64,000 bases of DNA from Glycine soja (taxonomy: Eukaryota > Streptophyta > Magnoliopsida > Fabales > Fabaceae), in contig NC_041008.1 of assembly GCF_004193775.1 (NCBI RefSeq), forward strand, positions 43,247,136-43,311,135. Direction: 5' to 3'. The notes below the pieces were generated by a model. That model did no database searches. It saw nothing but the letters and a program-made list of their open reading frames with translations, and was not told the DNA's origin. Below are positions 1 through 10,742 of this stretch, in pieces; within the stretch, counting starts at the first letter, position 1, and each line of letters starts with the position of its first letter. The position numbers and the translations under genes were made by a program.

Positions 1-78
1 CCATCCCAACAATTCACCCTTTCAACACCATGCTTTAAACTTGTCCAAAACCCTAATCCACCCCTTTCCCCATCTTAT

Positions 79-113
79 TTTCTCTCTCACACACACTTTC
101 TCTCTCTTCTTGT
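79..113 (+). promoter_or_regulatory. CT/CA-rich 5' leader of the ZF-HD gene
   Basis: A pyrimidine-rich tract of TCTC and CACA repeats lies 30 to 60 bases before the start codon. Such tracts are common in plant 5' untranslated leaders and core promoters. Only 141 bases upstream are in the window, so the promoter itself is probably outside it. Confidence 0.4.
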
Positions 114-141
114 TATATCACCCCTTGAAGAGACAACAAAC

Positions 142-1218
142 ATGGACCTAACCTCCATCAGTACCCACAACACAAACACAACACAAACCTTAGATGCTGC
201 TAATACTACTACTAAAACCACCCCACCAACGCCAATCCCCACCACCACCCCAAAGTCTCTATCTTTCGCCAACGGCACACTCAAGCGCCATCCCACCACC
301 ACCGTTGCTCAGCCGCCGTCCATGGTGGTTTCCTACAAAGAATGCCTCAAAAACCACGCCGCCAGCATCGGCGGCCATGCTCTCGACGGCTGCGGCGAGT
401 TCATGCTGTCTTCTTCCACCGTCCCCTCCGACCCCCGCTCCCTAAAATGCGCCGCGTGCGGCTGCCATCGCAACTTCCACCGCCGCGAACCCCAAGAAAA
501 CAACCTCAACAACAACCTTAAAAACAACAACCCCACATTTTTAAACTGTATCTATACCCTATCAGCGCCAGCACCACTCTCACACCGAGCCATGAGCCAA
601 AGCACATCACCGAGCCTGAGTTCAAGCCCGAGCCACAGCCAGAGCCCGATATCTAGCCCATCACCGCCGCCACTCTCGCACGTGCCACCCTACCACGCTT
701 CTGCACCTCACATGCTTCTAGCCCTCGGCAGTGCCTATTCTGCCGAACCCTCCGACGAACACCACCACCACCAACAACAACAACACAAAAGCTTCAATTT
801 GTCGATGATGAGGAGCGAGAACCCCACCAAGAAGAGGTACAGGACCAAGTTCAGCAAGGAGCAGAAGGAGAAGATGCATAGCTTCTCAGAGAAATTGGGG
901 TGGAGAATGCAGAAAGGGGATGACGGGTTGGTCCAAGAGTTTTGCAATGACATTGGGGTCTCAAGAGGGGTCTTCAAAGTGTGGATGCATAACAATAAGA
1001 ACACTTTTAGGAAGAAATCTGAAGATGGAAATGGAAATGCAAATGCTCCTCAAAGTAATGATGATGACAATGCCAATGGTGGTGGAGGAGGATTTGATAG
1101 TGATATCAACAACCCCTACAACCCAAATAGCAACAACAACGATATTCACATGAAAGAAGTAGAGGATGCGTGTGTGAACAATGTTGTTCATGTTTCTCTT
1201 AATGAGATGTCATCTTAG
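142..1218 (+). CDS. Zinc-finger homeodomain (ZF-HD) transcription factor, ZHD9/ZHD10-like
   Basis: A 358-aa single-exon protein; lack of introns is usual for ZF-HD genes. Residues 63-117 form the ZF-HD dimerisation domain, with the conserved YKECLKNHAA start, GGHALDGCGEF and KCAACGCHRNFHRR. Residues 230-292 form the plant ZF-HD homeodomain, with KKRYRTKFSKEQKEKM, the EKLGWRMQK helix and recognition helix VFKVWMHNNKN. The two are joined by a Ser/Pro-rich stretch (150-185) and a His/Gln run (207-215); the tail is Asn/Gly/Asp-rich. Known for the family: homo- and heterodimers that bind ATTA-type sites in the nucleus and act in development and stress. The start MDLT plus a Thr/Pro-rich leader and a SFANGTLKRH motif resembles Arabidopsis AtHB23/AtHB34 (from memory, not aligned). 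The ATG at 142 is the first in frame. Nothing looks broken. The subgroup is an inference; the family is secure. Confidence 0.96.
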   Translation: MDLTSISTHNTNTTQTLDAANTTTKTTPPTPIPTTTPKSLSFANGTLKRHPTTTVAQPPSMVVSYKECLKNHAASIGGHALDGCGEFMLSSSTVPSDPRSLKCAACGCHRNFHRREPQENNLNNNLKNNNPTFLNCIYTLSAPAPLSHRAMSQSTSPSLSSSPSHSQSPISSPSPPPLSHVPPYHASAPHMLLALGSAYSAEPSDEHHHHQQQQHKSFNLSMMRSENPTKKRYRTKFSKEQKEKMHSFSEKLGWRMQKGDDGLVQEFCNDIGVSRGVFKVWMHNNKNTFRKKSEDGNGNANAPQSNDDDNANGGGGGFDSDINNPYNPNSNNNDIHMKEVEDACVNNVVHVSLNEMSS

Positions 1219-1591
1219 CTTAGCCTTTTTTTTTTGGTCAAGAAATTACGTAGTTATTTGATGGGAAATGAAGCTTGAAGCAGGAAGCTCATGATCATTG
1301 GTTTGATAATTTTTGTTAATTACCATCTTTTTGGGTCTTTTTCCTTATTCTTCTTTTCGGAGAATCAGATATAGGAAAATCCAAGTGCCTTAGGTTCAAC
1401 ATAAAATGTCATATTATTATTATGTTTATTTATGTTCATAGACTATGAAATTTAGTGTCACCAGGTACATGTTTGATGATGGCTCTTATTGCTGTCACGT
1501 TTTCTTCTTGATAAGTTGCAGGTATATAGTTTTAAAGTGATTTAATTGTGAAACGTTAATATTATTAATTGTGCGTCATCTACTTTCTTTG

Positions 1592-1592
<1 letters not shown>
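1219..1592. other. 3' flank of the ZF-HD gene
   Basis: T-rich sequence after the stop codon, presumably 3' UTR and terminator. No clear AATAAA signal and no other coding potential seen. Confidence 0.4.

Positions 1593-1660
<68 letters not shown>
1593..1660. repeat. (TA)n microsatellite
   Basis: Uninterrupted AT dinucleotide run of about 68 bases, likely length-polymorphic. Confidence 0.97.
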
Positions 1661-1661
<1 letters not shown>

Positions 1662-1824
1662 TGGGAGTGGTGAAGCCTATCTGCAATTTTGTCCTATTCA
1701 TTTATGGAGATCTCCTACCATTGCAGGATTTTTTCTTTTTTCTTTTTATATCTTGCAGATAATGCAAGGCGAAACATTGCACGAGCGAAGTTCTGAAAAT
1801 CTAATCTTACCATTATTTTTTCTT

Positions 1825-2091
1825 TTATGATTTATCATATTTGGGTGCAAGCGGTCCTAGGTAAGTTATCTCCAAAGGAAGAAGGAAAGGATTAGACCAA
1901 TTAATTTCTTTTATGGTTTATCATAGTTTTGGTGAAAGTGGTCCTAGGTGAAGTTATCTCCAAACTCCAAAGGAAGAAGGAAAGGATTAGACCAATTAAT
2001 TTCTTTTGTGGTTTATCATATTTTTGGTGAAAGTGGTCCTAGGTAAGTTATCTCCAAACTCCAAAGGAAGAAAAGGATTAGACCTATTAAT
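1825..2091. repeat. Three-copy tandem repeat, 86-95 bp unit
   Basis: Three head-to-tail copies start at about 1825, 1911 and 2006. Each holds a TTTATCATA block, GGTCCTAGGT, AGTTATCTCCAAA and AAAGGATTAGACC. Copies 2 and 3 share an extra CTCCAAA absent from copy 1, so they are the most recent pair. A 62-86 aa open frame here is a by-product of the repeat. Confidence 0.9.
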
Positions 2092-3257
2092 CACATTGAA
2101 AAGGACATTAATCCATTCTATTTGCTTTTATTGGTCTCATCTTCTTATTGGACTTTTCTTTCTTAAAACCGTTATTACAAGCAATTACGCTGGTATAGAA
2201 AAGGAACAAGCAGGACAGTTGATTAGTAATAGCATACTATTTTGGAATATTAGAAGATGGCGTTGAAAATGCGATTGTCTATTGCCGTGTTTATCTATTA
2301 TTATTAAAACATTATTTTATTACCATAATCTTTTGTTTGTCTATGCTTAGAAGGCAAGCGCCATGATTTGGTTAATTAATTTAATTAATGGAAAGTAATG
2401 TGGCAGTGCTGATGTCTTAATCTGCCACCTTTATTTCCATTTTTAGTTAGTCCAATACGCGGCTAGTTTTGTTATTTTGTTGTTTCATTATATTTAAGTT
2501 ATCTAGTTTAAGGTGGGAGAGGAAGTTTTTATTCTTTAGATTAGTGTAAAAATCTATGTAGCTTTTGAGACCTTACATTACAAATCACCTAAAAAAACGA
2601 GGAATCCTTCTATTTGACTTAAAGTCTTTCCCTAAAGAAGTTAAACATGTACTTTCTTCTGTTGTTAGCATGCAATGATCATAACCCATTTAAGATAATC
2701 AAAAGAGCCACTTGCTTAATTAATAATTGATGAATTCAGTTGTAACTTGTAAGTTTCATCCGGATTAAAAAAAATATTGTAAAATTGTGCCTTATAAGCT
2801 GCCACGTTGTTTTCTTCCCTTTTAAGTTTATGGTTTTATAATTTTTGGGACGGAAGTACCCTTGTAATGAGTTTTCATAGAATAGGTATATAATAAGATC
2901 ACAGCTTTTACAGAGAATGGACCACGGGGGAATTAATGCCATTTTGGAAGCTTTGTTGCTGCAGTAGTGGACCTCTATTCTTTGCTTCTATGTTTTGTTT
3001 TTCTTTGCTTTTATATTTATGGGACCAAATCTTTGATCTTGTTCTCTACCTTTGGTAGATGTATCAGGCCCACTTGAAAAAGGAACACCACTAGGCTCAG
3101 CCCAAATAAAATGCTACTATCCTAAATTTCTACCGGTTAAATAATTTATTATTGGAGAAGATGTAGACCAACGGCAATATATTAAAATAAGAATTTAATT
3201 TTAATGTATTTTTAGCATAATTTATTTTTTCATTACCCAATTAGAAATTATCTTAAA
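2092..3257. other. Intergenic, nothing recognised
   Basis: AT-rich DNA without a convincing gene, tRNA or element terminus. Short open frames lack domain signal. Confidence 0.4.
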
Positions 3258-3515
3258 TTTGACATCCTCATCTGGTAGTGTCCTAAAGATATGTTCTATA
3301 GCTATATGGGTTGTTGGCTTTTAGAGGACCGAGGGTTATCAAACTGGTTGTCACTCAAGATGATTTAGGATCTTAAATACTTCACTCTTATGTTATATCT
3401 TATTCTCGTATCAAAAGAAATACAGAAATGAAGCTAGACATCGTTTAGGCTCTAATACAACAGAATCGGGAGCCCTATATGTTATTAACACTATTATTAA
3501 GAATTTCACTATCAA
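3258..3515 (-). repeat. Dispersed direct repeat, copy 1 (possible LTR/PBS junction)
   Basis: About 258 bases matching 5191-5453 in the same orientation. Shared blocks include GGGTTGTTGGCTTTTAGAGG, ATCAAAAGAAATA, GAAGCTAGACAT and GGGAGCCCTATATGTTATTA. On the minus strand both copies contain a degenerate initiator-Met primer-binding-like string (TGTATTAGAGCC here), so they may be LTR/leader junctions of an old minus-strand retroelement. The repeat is certain; its identity is not. Confidence 0.6.
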
Positions 3516-3991
3516 GTTGTTCGGCTTTCAACATGCAACCTACTTTCTCAACATCAGTCACTTTTCTTGATGATAATATCAATAACAATAAGGACCAAAA
3601 CAATGGATAATTAGGTTGGATATATTTTTGATACAAGATCCTCAGTAAGAGGTGAGTGTAGAGCATACTTTATATCTCATATAATCATTTTCCTACTTCT
3701 TTCTTAGAGGGTATAAGACATAATTAAAAGAATGAGGCTTTTCAATAAGAAGAAAGAGAATTTTAGAAACTCATAACTTTTTAAGCACATAGGTTTTATT
3801 GCTTTTTTCTCCTTGTCCTACAGTTGAACTGAAAGGCCCCTTTTATAGGTAAAAGAGCTTACAGAGAGACACAAACAATTTTGCTGATAATCTAAAACCA
3901 CACATGCTTATTTGAAAAGTGAAAATACAAACAACTAACTCAGACTTTGAATAGACTTTAGTATAAATAACTGATACTCATACATGCTTAT
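3516..3991. other. Interior of repeat-flanked segment, nothing recognised
   Basis: Lies between the direct repeat copy and the minus-strand coding fragment at 3992-4237. CATGCTTATTTRAAAAG occurs twice, near 3905 and 3985, a small local duplication. No gene seen. Confidence 0.35.
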
Positions 3992-4237
3992 TTAAAAAAG
4001 TAAAAGTACATACAATTGTTTCTCTTCACACGAGCATAAACGACAACATCTCCACTTGTGCTTGATGGGTTCATCACTCAGAGATAAGTTGGGATCATCT
4101 GGTCTTGAATCATATTTTTTGGTTGAAAAGAGTGTGGCGTATACCTTAGATGGGTCTAGAGAATCTTGCATTATTGTGTTAGTGAAGTCAAGTTCATCAT
4201 TCATCATTATTTGTCCTGTTATGCCAGCACCTTCTAG
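3992..4237 (-). pseudogene. Unrecognised coding fragment B
   Basis: Minus-strand open segment of about 80 codons whose composition looks protein-coding (LEGAGITGQ, DELDFTNTIMQDSLDPSKVY, LSLSDEPIKHKW, CRLCSCEE). An in-frame TAG precedes it, so it is a fragment. Its natural partner may be fragment A at 4894-5130, from which a truncated LTR now separates it. I do not recognise the family. It could be a retroelement accessory product or a captured host exon. Confidence 0.35.
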
Positions 4238-4289
4238 CTATGTTTGTTTTGCGCGACTTGCATTGATAGGTGGCCAGACATGGGTTTCT

Positions 4290-4918
4290 TGATGAAATCC
4301 TCCCAAGGAGGGAACCCATCACTAGAGCCATGGCTAGGAGACTCTAAGAAGATTGGACCAAAGATGCAAGAGAAGGCCCTAGGGTTCTCATGAGCCTTAG
4401 GGTAGATTTTGGACCCATGGGCTAAGTATAAATTCACATATCTTTGTACATATTAGATTCAGGTTTTATTATTTTGGGTCTTGTATTTAGGGATCCATAG
4501 TGTAGGGAGGGTACCTTAGTAATGTATGATTTTTCAGCCATTGTATTTTAGGACACCTAGACTAGTTTTTGTATTAGCGGTAATTTTGTAATTTCACATG
4601 CATTAAGTGCATTATTTGATATGTGTGTGTTGGGAGAGAAATTTAATTGAATTGGGAGAAGCCCAATCCAATTAAATTTTGGACCATCTTAAGGGGGAGG
4701 TGAGCATTTGCTTGCTATACCCCATTGCCACATTATATAGTCATACTTTCCTTTATGCTTTACATGCCTCATGACACCTAAGCACACTTAGTGGAGAATC
4801 TTGGACTTGATCTTGGATTAGTGGGCTAAACCATAGCTAAAATTCACTAATCATAATTAGTAAAATTTTGGCTCCAAATTTGGCTCCACAAATTCAAATA
4901 AGTAAAATTTGAATAGAA
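4290..4918 (+). mobile_element. Truncated LTR, family L copy 1
   Basis: Begins TGATGAAATCC, like the TGATGCAATCC start of the LTR at 9466-10440 read in reverse. It follows that LTR through GCCTTAGGGTAGATT, CATGGGCTAAGTAT, TTTGTACATATTAGAT, TTGTATTTAGGG, AACTAGTTTTTGTAT-like blocks and CTTGGATTAGTGGGCTAA. It stops at about 4918, so the TATA box and 3' third are missing. It separates fragments A and B. Confidence 0.75.
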
Positions 4919-5130
4919 GGTTTACATGGACTTCTTTTCTTGTGCTTGTCATTATAGTCTGACTCATCATTTGATTGTCTTGTCCAACACTTATAGTCTC
5001 GGTCGCAAAATTTTGGTGCCACGTCCCTCATGAAATAACCATTTAGTTTGTCTGAATAAATGGGTGTTCCATCTTGTCTAAAGGCATGAACACAAATTCT
5101 TTTCTCCTTTTCTCCTAAGGAGATTGTCAT
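4894..5130 (-). pseudogene. Unrecognised coding fragment A
   Basis: Minus-strand open segment of about 78 codons starting MTISLGEKEKRICVHAFRQD and containing LNGYFMRDVAPKFCDRDYKC. The composition looks coding, but I cannot assign a family. It lies inside the same direct-repeat pair as fragment B and in the same orientation, so both may come from one disrupted unit. Its last codons overlap the end of the truncated LTR. Confidence 0.35.
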
Positions 5131-5190
5131 GGTTGAGAAGACTAGAGTATGATATGATAACTATCTTTCTTCCTTCTTTTTAAAGATAGT

Positions 5191-5453
5191 TTTGACAAAC
5201 CCATCTGGTAATCTCCTGAAGATATGGTTTGTAGCTACAATGGGTTGTTGGCTTTTAGAGGGTCAGTGGTTATTGATCTAGTTGTCACTTATGATGCTTT
5301 AGGATCTTCCTTACTTACTTCACTCTTATAATTATACCTTATTCCCGCATCAAAAGAAATAGAGTAATGAAGCTAGACATTGTTTAGGCTCAAATGCCAC
5401 TAAATTGGGAGCCCTATATGTTATTAACACTATTATCAAGAATGTCATAGTCG
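5191..5453 (-). repeat. Dispersed direct repeat, copy 2
   Basis: Second copy of the segment at 3258-3515, same orientation, with many substitutions and small indels. The primer-binding-like string is more decayed here (GGCATTTGAGCC on the minus strand). Confidence 0.6.
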
Positions 5454-6085
5454 AGGAGACCAACTTCTTGATGTTCCATGTGAATCTCTCTTTATGTCTT
5501 CGAAAAACATTATAGGGGATTAATAAAAGAGGTAAAGCCCTTTCTATTCAAGCATCCTCAAGAACATAAGAATCCTCACAATAAGGTTTTCTAGTTTAGA
5601 GGCTAAGGTTTGTTTACAAGAGTTTGGTATTCTTATGGAGGAAAAAAACATTTCCAATTGATAGTTACATATTTTTTTTAATAAAAAAAGCAAGACACAT
5701 TAATTCTAATTATAAAATAAATGTGTATAGTTCAAAAAAAGGGAGGAATAAATAAATTTATATAGTTGGCCCCACACGCTGAGTTCATGGAGGAGTACTT
5801 GGGTTCGATCCCAGCAGAATACTCACATGGGGAAGGGTGTAGAGTTTTAAGTGTGACTAAGTTTCATATCAAAGATTAATCTTGTTGTTGGCCAAAGGAT
5901 AGGATAGTCAAATACCCTTATCACAATTATAAGAAAAACTAAATGCATTTCTTATTTTCTAGTGACTATTTTATAATAATATATATATCTTGCTGGTCTA
6001 ATCATTTGAACAAACTTAGATTATGACTATTAAGTGTGGTAGCTTAGGTTTAGAAAGTGAAGGAAAATACATTTAAAAAAAAGCT
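5454..6085. other. Intergenic with a tRNA-like B-box
   Basis: AT-rich sequence without a gene. GGTTCGATCCC at about 5811-5821 fits a Pol III B-box; upstream, TATAGTTGGCCCC near 5760 is a weak A-box candidate. No cloverleaf forms, so this may be a decayed SINE rather than a tRNA gene. Confidence 0.3.
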
Positions 6086-6345
6086 TCAATATGTAAGTTT
6101 GTGCATTTTCAATTTTAGTCCCTTTAAGAATATAATTTTCATTTATAATCCTTATAATTTCACGTTTACAAGGACCAAAATTGTAAAACACAAACTTACC
6201 GGGACTAAAAGAAAGAAAAAAATTACAGTAACCAAAATTGAAAAAATGCAAACTTACATGGACTAAAATTAAAAAAAATGAACTTACATGAACCAAAAAT
6301 GAAAAATTGCTAACTTATAAGAATCAAAAACATATTTAAGGCTAA
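6086..6345. repeat. Degenerate short-unit repeat ('ggactaaaatt' type)
   Basis: Units of about 35-40 bases carry AAACTTACATGGACTAAAATT variants at about 6190, 6250 and 6280, and the reverse form TTTTAGTCCCTTTAAG occurs at about 6110. This is typical of legume MITE or minisatellite DNA. The imperfect inverted arrangement suggests an old foldback element. Confidence 0.55.
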
Positions 6346-6598
6346 AAAAATATTTAGACACCCCTTTGGACAAATATTGAACAAACTTCCATGGTTAGGA
6401 AATTACTTAACACACCCCATTTTTTGCTTGGTGCACCTTATAAAATTTAATATTCTTGAAATACAATTGTTTATTCATAATATGTAACCTTCTTCATCCC
6501 AACTCCTTCCCACCCCTTGTCACTATCTTGCCATTATCATCCTCCTTTCTCTGTAGACGGTGAGGTTATTGTTTTAATAATATTTTCCCTGAATTACG

Positions 6599-6790
6599 GT
6601 TACAAATTGACTAATCTATAACAACATATACATTATGAATTGATCAATCCATAATTGTTTTAGATGAATTACATATCACTAATTTCGAAATTCATTTAAT
6701 ACAATTATGATTGATCAATATGTAATATATATGTTGTTACAAATTTATGAATTTGTATCAATATATAACTACAAATTTGCCAATCCGTAT
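6599..6790. repeat. Small foldback element
   Basis: Arms of about 55 bases: ACAACATATACATTATGAAT and GATCAATCCATAATTGT at 6620-6660 pair with ACAATTATGATTGATCAATA and TATATATGTTGTTAC at 6700-6742. A MITE-like hairpin without coding content. Confidence 0.6.
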
Positions 6791-6808
6791 GAAAATATAA
6801 TCATGGAT

Positions 6809-7570
6809 TCACCAATTTTTCATTTCTCCAACATGGCTTGACATCACCTTTTTTCTGTTCTCCTCATCACCGTCACCCAAACTCATTTGCACCAAACCCA
6901 TTAAGCCCAAAAGAACCCCACAAGGCTTGCAGGTTTCCCCCAAAAGAAAAATTGAATCTTCAGGTAAATCAAAACAAGCGACAACACTGGAGGAGAAAAG
7001 GTGTTTGAGGTTTTGTGAAGAGAGGATCAACGGTGTGGTTTTGAGTTCCCAATAGTAGATGCATTGTCTTGTGGGGTAGGGTGAAGTCCGAATAGGGCGA
7101 TGAATGATATGCTTGGCTTGATAAAAAAACTTCCTTTTAAGTTGTTGCTCTACCCTTATTTCCCAATCTAAGTTAGTCTCTAGATTGTCCTTCCCATGGA
7201 AGTATGGGAGGTTAATGTTAGCCTCTTGAGGCTTTCTTTCCTTTTCTCTCATATGGGAGTGAGGTCTAAGATGTGACCTATGTCTTCCTTCATAATAGTC
7301 ACGAAGTTCCTCACTTAGGCTCTTACAAGAGTTATGACTACTATAGGAGACATGTTTTTCTTTTCTTAATTCTTTTAGTATTTTCCTTATTTCTTCTTCC
7401 CTTATTTGTTCCCTCTCATCTTGATTTATTTTTACTCTCTCTTTTTCTTTTTCTTTACTTTCTAGTTTTTCTTTCCATAACTTGAGAGTACTCAACTCAT
7501 CTAAGATTCTAGATATAGGGTCCGTATGACTAGTACCCTTGCCATTAACACTAGATGAATGATGACTCAT
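6809..7570 (-). pseudogene. Ty3/Gypsy gag, 5' part only
   Basis: Open for 253 codons, but only the first 145 or so look like gag. The N-terminus has a highly charged Lys/Glu region (30-75) followed by ERKPQEANINLPYFHGKDNL and LDWEIRVEQ (110-142), the conserved start of the plant Gypsy gag domain. After about residue 145 (near 7138) similarity to gag stops and no CCHC knuckle follows. It sits downstream of the LTR and PBS at 9451-10440 in the same orientation, so it is the gag start of that truncated element. The sequence from 6809 to 7138 is foreign to gag. Confidence 0.75.
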
Positions 7571-9450
7571 GTTGGTTCCTAAGTTGTGGTTCTTTCTTGT
7601 TGGGGGTTTGTAAAAAAAAAGGTAAAAGCTAAGGTTCTAAAATAACTCAAGATAAGTGTGATAAGAAAGAAGAAAGTATTATGCAATAACAAGATAAACT
7701 AGGTGTGGCTAGTAAAGAAAATAAACTATGAAAGTAAGCAAGAAATTAAAGTGAAAGAAAAGCAAACTAGGCGGATCCTAAGAGTGTTTGGATGACCTCA
7801 TTTAAGGTTCCCAAAAAAACACTCACTATCCTAAGGAAAAATTGCCTTAAATTATTACACACAAATGGAAGTAGGGTGACCTATTCGAGGCTCCCAACTT
7901 ACTTCCAATGAAAGGCCTTTTTGTTTCAAAATTTGAAAGCAAAGCAAATCGCCAATTGCAAAATTTCAAAAAAAAAGTCTTCAATTTTGGTGGCTATTCT
8001 CTTTGTGGTGTTTCACTCATTTTAGAGTGCTTCTTAATCCAATAGCTCATAAGGTGTTTGGCTCCTTGCTTCTAGACTCAAATTCTTCAATGGATGGCAC
8101 CAATCCTCCTTTCCAATTTCCTATGTGGCAACTCACAAACAAGGAAACAAAGAGACAAGCAATAACCAAAGACCAAAAAAATGAAATGAAAGTTAAACCA
8201 ATAGAGTTTTAACAAGATAAATTTTCAAGGATTATTCAACAATTAAAGCAATGAAAAGCACATAAAAGCAAGCTAGAACTCAAAGAGAAACTTAGAATGG
8301 CTCTAGAGTAGAGTAAAAAAAAAACTATAAAAAAAGACTCAAGAAACCTCTAGTTTTGACACTTGTATTCACAGTAATTTTCAATTGAAATTTCAGAACT
8401 AGGATTGGTATAAAATAGGCACCAATTATAGAACAAATTTTGAGTCAAAACAACAAGCACACTTCCCTTTCGTTTTTTTTTCCTGGACACTGATTTTTCT
8501 GCCAACTTGTGTGATTTTTATTATTTTTCCTTTAACCCAAATCGCTTGGTTCTTTTTTCATAATTTTTTTCCAGATGTCTAGAAAATTCAGTAAAAATTT
8601 CAGCTAAAAAAACGTAGTGACCAATTCCCAGTAATTTATACAAGTTAGTATGTTCAAGCTGCCAGCACCAGTGATTTCAACCTAGAAATCAAGATTAGTG
8701 TTTATGTTGCTTAAGACTTGGATAGTTACAATTTGTGTTTGTTTATGCTCAATTATCTTGAATAACACAATTCAAGAGAGCTTAAGACTTATTTGATTCA
8801 CAGGTCCAGCCACAACTCAGCACCACAACTCAACTTCATCATAAGCATCATGTAGGAATCTTAGAAAACAAAAAAGAGTTCAGCAACAAGACTACTTCTA
8901 GGAATTGATTTAGAACATGTTATGAACTAAATAACATGCATGAATTAGACTCAAAATTCAAAAGATAGGCTAAGAATGACAAGAATACATGAACAAATGT
9001 ATCTAGAATTTAATAAACAAAATAAAAATTCAACACAAACATAGAACATAATGTGACAATTACTATGACTAAACATGACTCTAAGACAACATGGATTAAG
9101 TGATTTACACTTAGATTTTTGTGTTTTTTTTTCTAATCAATATTTTGGAAGAAAATTTAGATCTAAGGTTCAGCATAATAATATTATGAATGAAAAATGA
9201 TAGAACCTAAAATCAACACAAAAACATGATTCAAGAGTAAATCTACAAAATTTGAATCATAGAAATGCAAGAACAAGTGTAGATCTAAGATTTAATCGGT
9301 TTATTTTTTTTTTTGAATCTACTTTAAACAGAACCAAACCACAAGACAATGGAGGATATAAATGGAGAATAAGATGAAGAACAAGAAATTAAAGAGAATT
9401 CACCGAACAAAAAGATAGAGGAAGCAAAAAAACATCACCTAGATGAAGAT
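7571..9450 (-). mobile_element. Untranslated leader of truncated Gypsy element
   Basis: The 1.9 kb between the primer-binding site (9451-9463) and the gag start (7570) has no significant open frame. It is A-rich on the plus strand. Long non-coding leaders are usual in large plant Gypsy elements. Assignment rests on position and orientation. Confidence 0.5.
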
Positions 9451-9463
9451 GCTCTTGATACCA
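9451..9463 (-). other. Primer-binding site (initiator Met-tRNA type)
   Basis: On the minus strand this reads TGGTATCAAGAGC, the usual plant iMet-tRNA primer match. It begins 2 bases after the CA end of the LTR, as expected for a 5' LTR. Confidence 0.75.
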
Positions 9464-9465
9464 CA

Positions 9466-10440
9466 TGATGTAAGCTCCATTGGAGCTTGTAGGCCTAAGA
9501 TCTTCTTCATCAATGGATTCATTTGCTTCTTGGAAGATGAATGGCAGTGGAATGGAGAAGGAAGAGAGAGAGGAGATGCCACTTCAAAGAGAAGATGAGT
9601 CTAGAAGAAGCTCACCACCATAGGAGGTCATGGATAAGAGCTTGGAGGAAGAAGGAGATGAATGAAGGGAGAGGAAGAGAGGAGCACGAAATTTTGTGCT
9701 CTAAAAGAGCTCTGAAATATGATGTTTAATGTTTAAAATGATCAAAGTTCAAAAAAATGCACACACATGACCTCTATTTATAGCCTAAGTGTCACACAAA
9801 ATTGGAGGGAAATTTGAATTTCAATTCAAATTTTACTAGAATTTGAAATTGAATTTATGGAGCCAAACTTTGGAGCCAAAATTTCACTAATTATGATTAG
9901 TGAATTTTAGTTACGGTTCAGCCCACTAATCCAAGATCAATTCCAAGATTTTCCACTAAGTGTGCTTAGGTGTCATGAGGCATGTAAAGCATCAAGGACA
10001 TGCACAAAGTGTGACTATATGATGTGACAATGAGATGTAGTAAGCAAATGCTCACCTCCCCCTCTAAAATTTAATTGGATTGAGCTTCCACCAATTCAAT
10101 TAAATTTATTTCCAACCACACACATCAAATATTCACTTGGTGCATGTGAAATTACAAAACTACCCCTAATACAAAAACTAGTCTAGGTGCCCTAAAATAC
10201 AAGGGCTGAAAAATCCTATATTTCTAGTGTACCCTACCTATATTATGGAGCCCTAAATACAAGACCCAAAATTAATGAAACCTTAATCTAATATGTACAA
10301 AGATAAGTGGGCTCATACTTAGCCCATGGGCTCAGAATCTACCCTAAGGCTCATGAGAATCCTAGGATCTTCTCTTGTATTTTTGGCCCAATCTTCTTGG
10401 AGTCTTCTATCCAATGCCCTTAAGGGGTAGGATTGCATCA
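9466..10440 (-). mobile_element. Complete 5' LTR, family L copy 2
   Basis: A 975 bp LTR on the minus strand, beginning TGATGCAATCC and ending CTTACATCA, with inverted TGATG/CATCA termini. A TATA box (CTATAAATAG on the minus strand) lies at 9775-9784. The PBS follows directly. Copies 1, 3 and 4 of the family are at 4290, 10743 and 11842. The open frame at 9541-9729 is LTR sequence, not a gene. Confidence 0.82.
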
Positions 10441-10742
10441 TAAGGATGAATTTAATTGTGATATAGCTCCCATGGAGGCAGGGCATATTCTTTTAGGAAG
10501 GCCATGGCGATTTGATAGGAAGATCATTTACAATGGCCTAACTAATGAGATTAACCTCACCCATCTTGGCACAAAATTTGTGTTGCATCCTCAAAGACCT
10601 TCACAGGTGGCCAAAGATCAACTAACTATGAAAGATGAGAGGGATGAGGAAGAAAAACTAGAAGAAGAAAAAAAGGATACTAAGGCCTTGTCTTCAAAGG
10701 CCAAGGGGAAGGGAAAAGAGGCAAAGGATTCCTCCAAGGGCT
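10441..10742 (+). pseudogene. Ty3/Gypsy polyprotein fragment, protease/pre-RT region
   Basis: Open frame reading HHKDEFNCDIAPMEAGHILL, then GRPWRFDRKIIYNG and a Glu/Lys-rich tail to the stop at 10742. The PMEAxHILLGRPWxFDR motif is characteristic of the C-terminal part of the retropepsin-like domain in plant Gypsy polyproteins. It is cut on the left by the LTR at 10440 and fused on the right to LTR copy 3, so it is a fossil fragment in a nest. Confidence 0.8.

Noticed and set aside
3992..5130. Joining fragments A and B into one gene with an intron
   Set aside because: The DNA between them is a recognisable LTR piece with no convincing splice sites; kept as two fragments.
5805..5830. tRNA gene
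   Set aside because: Only a B-box-like string; no acceptor stem, D-arm or anticodon arm could be folded around it.
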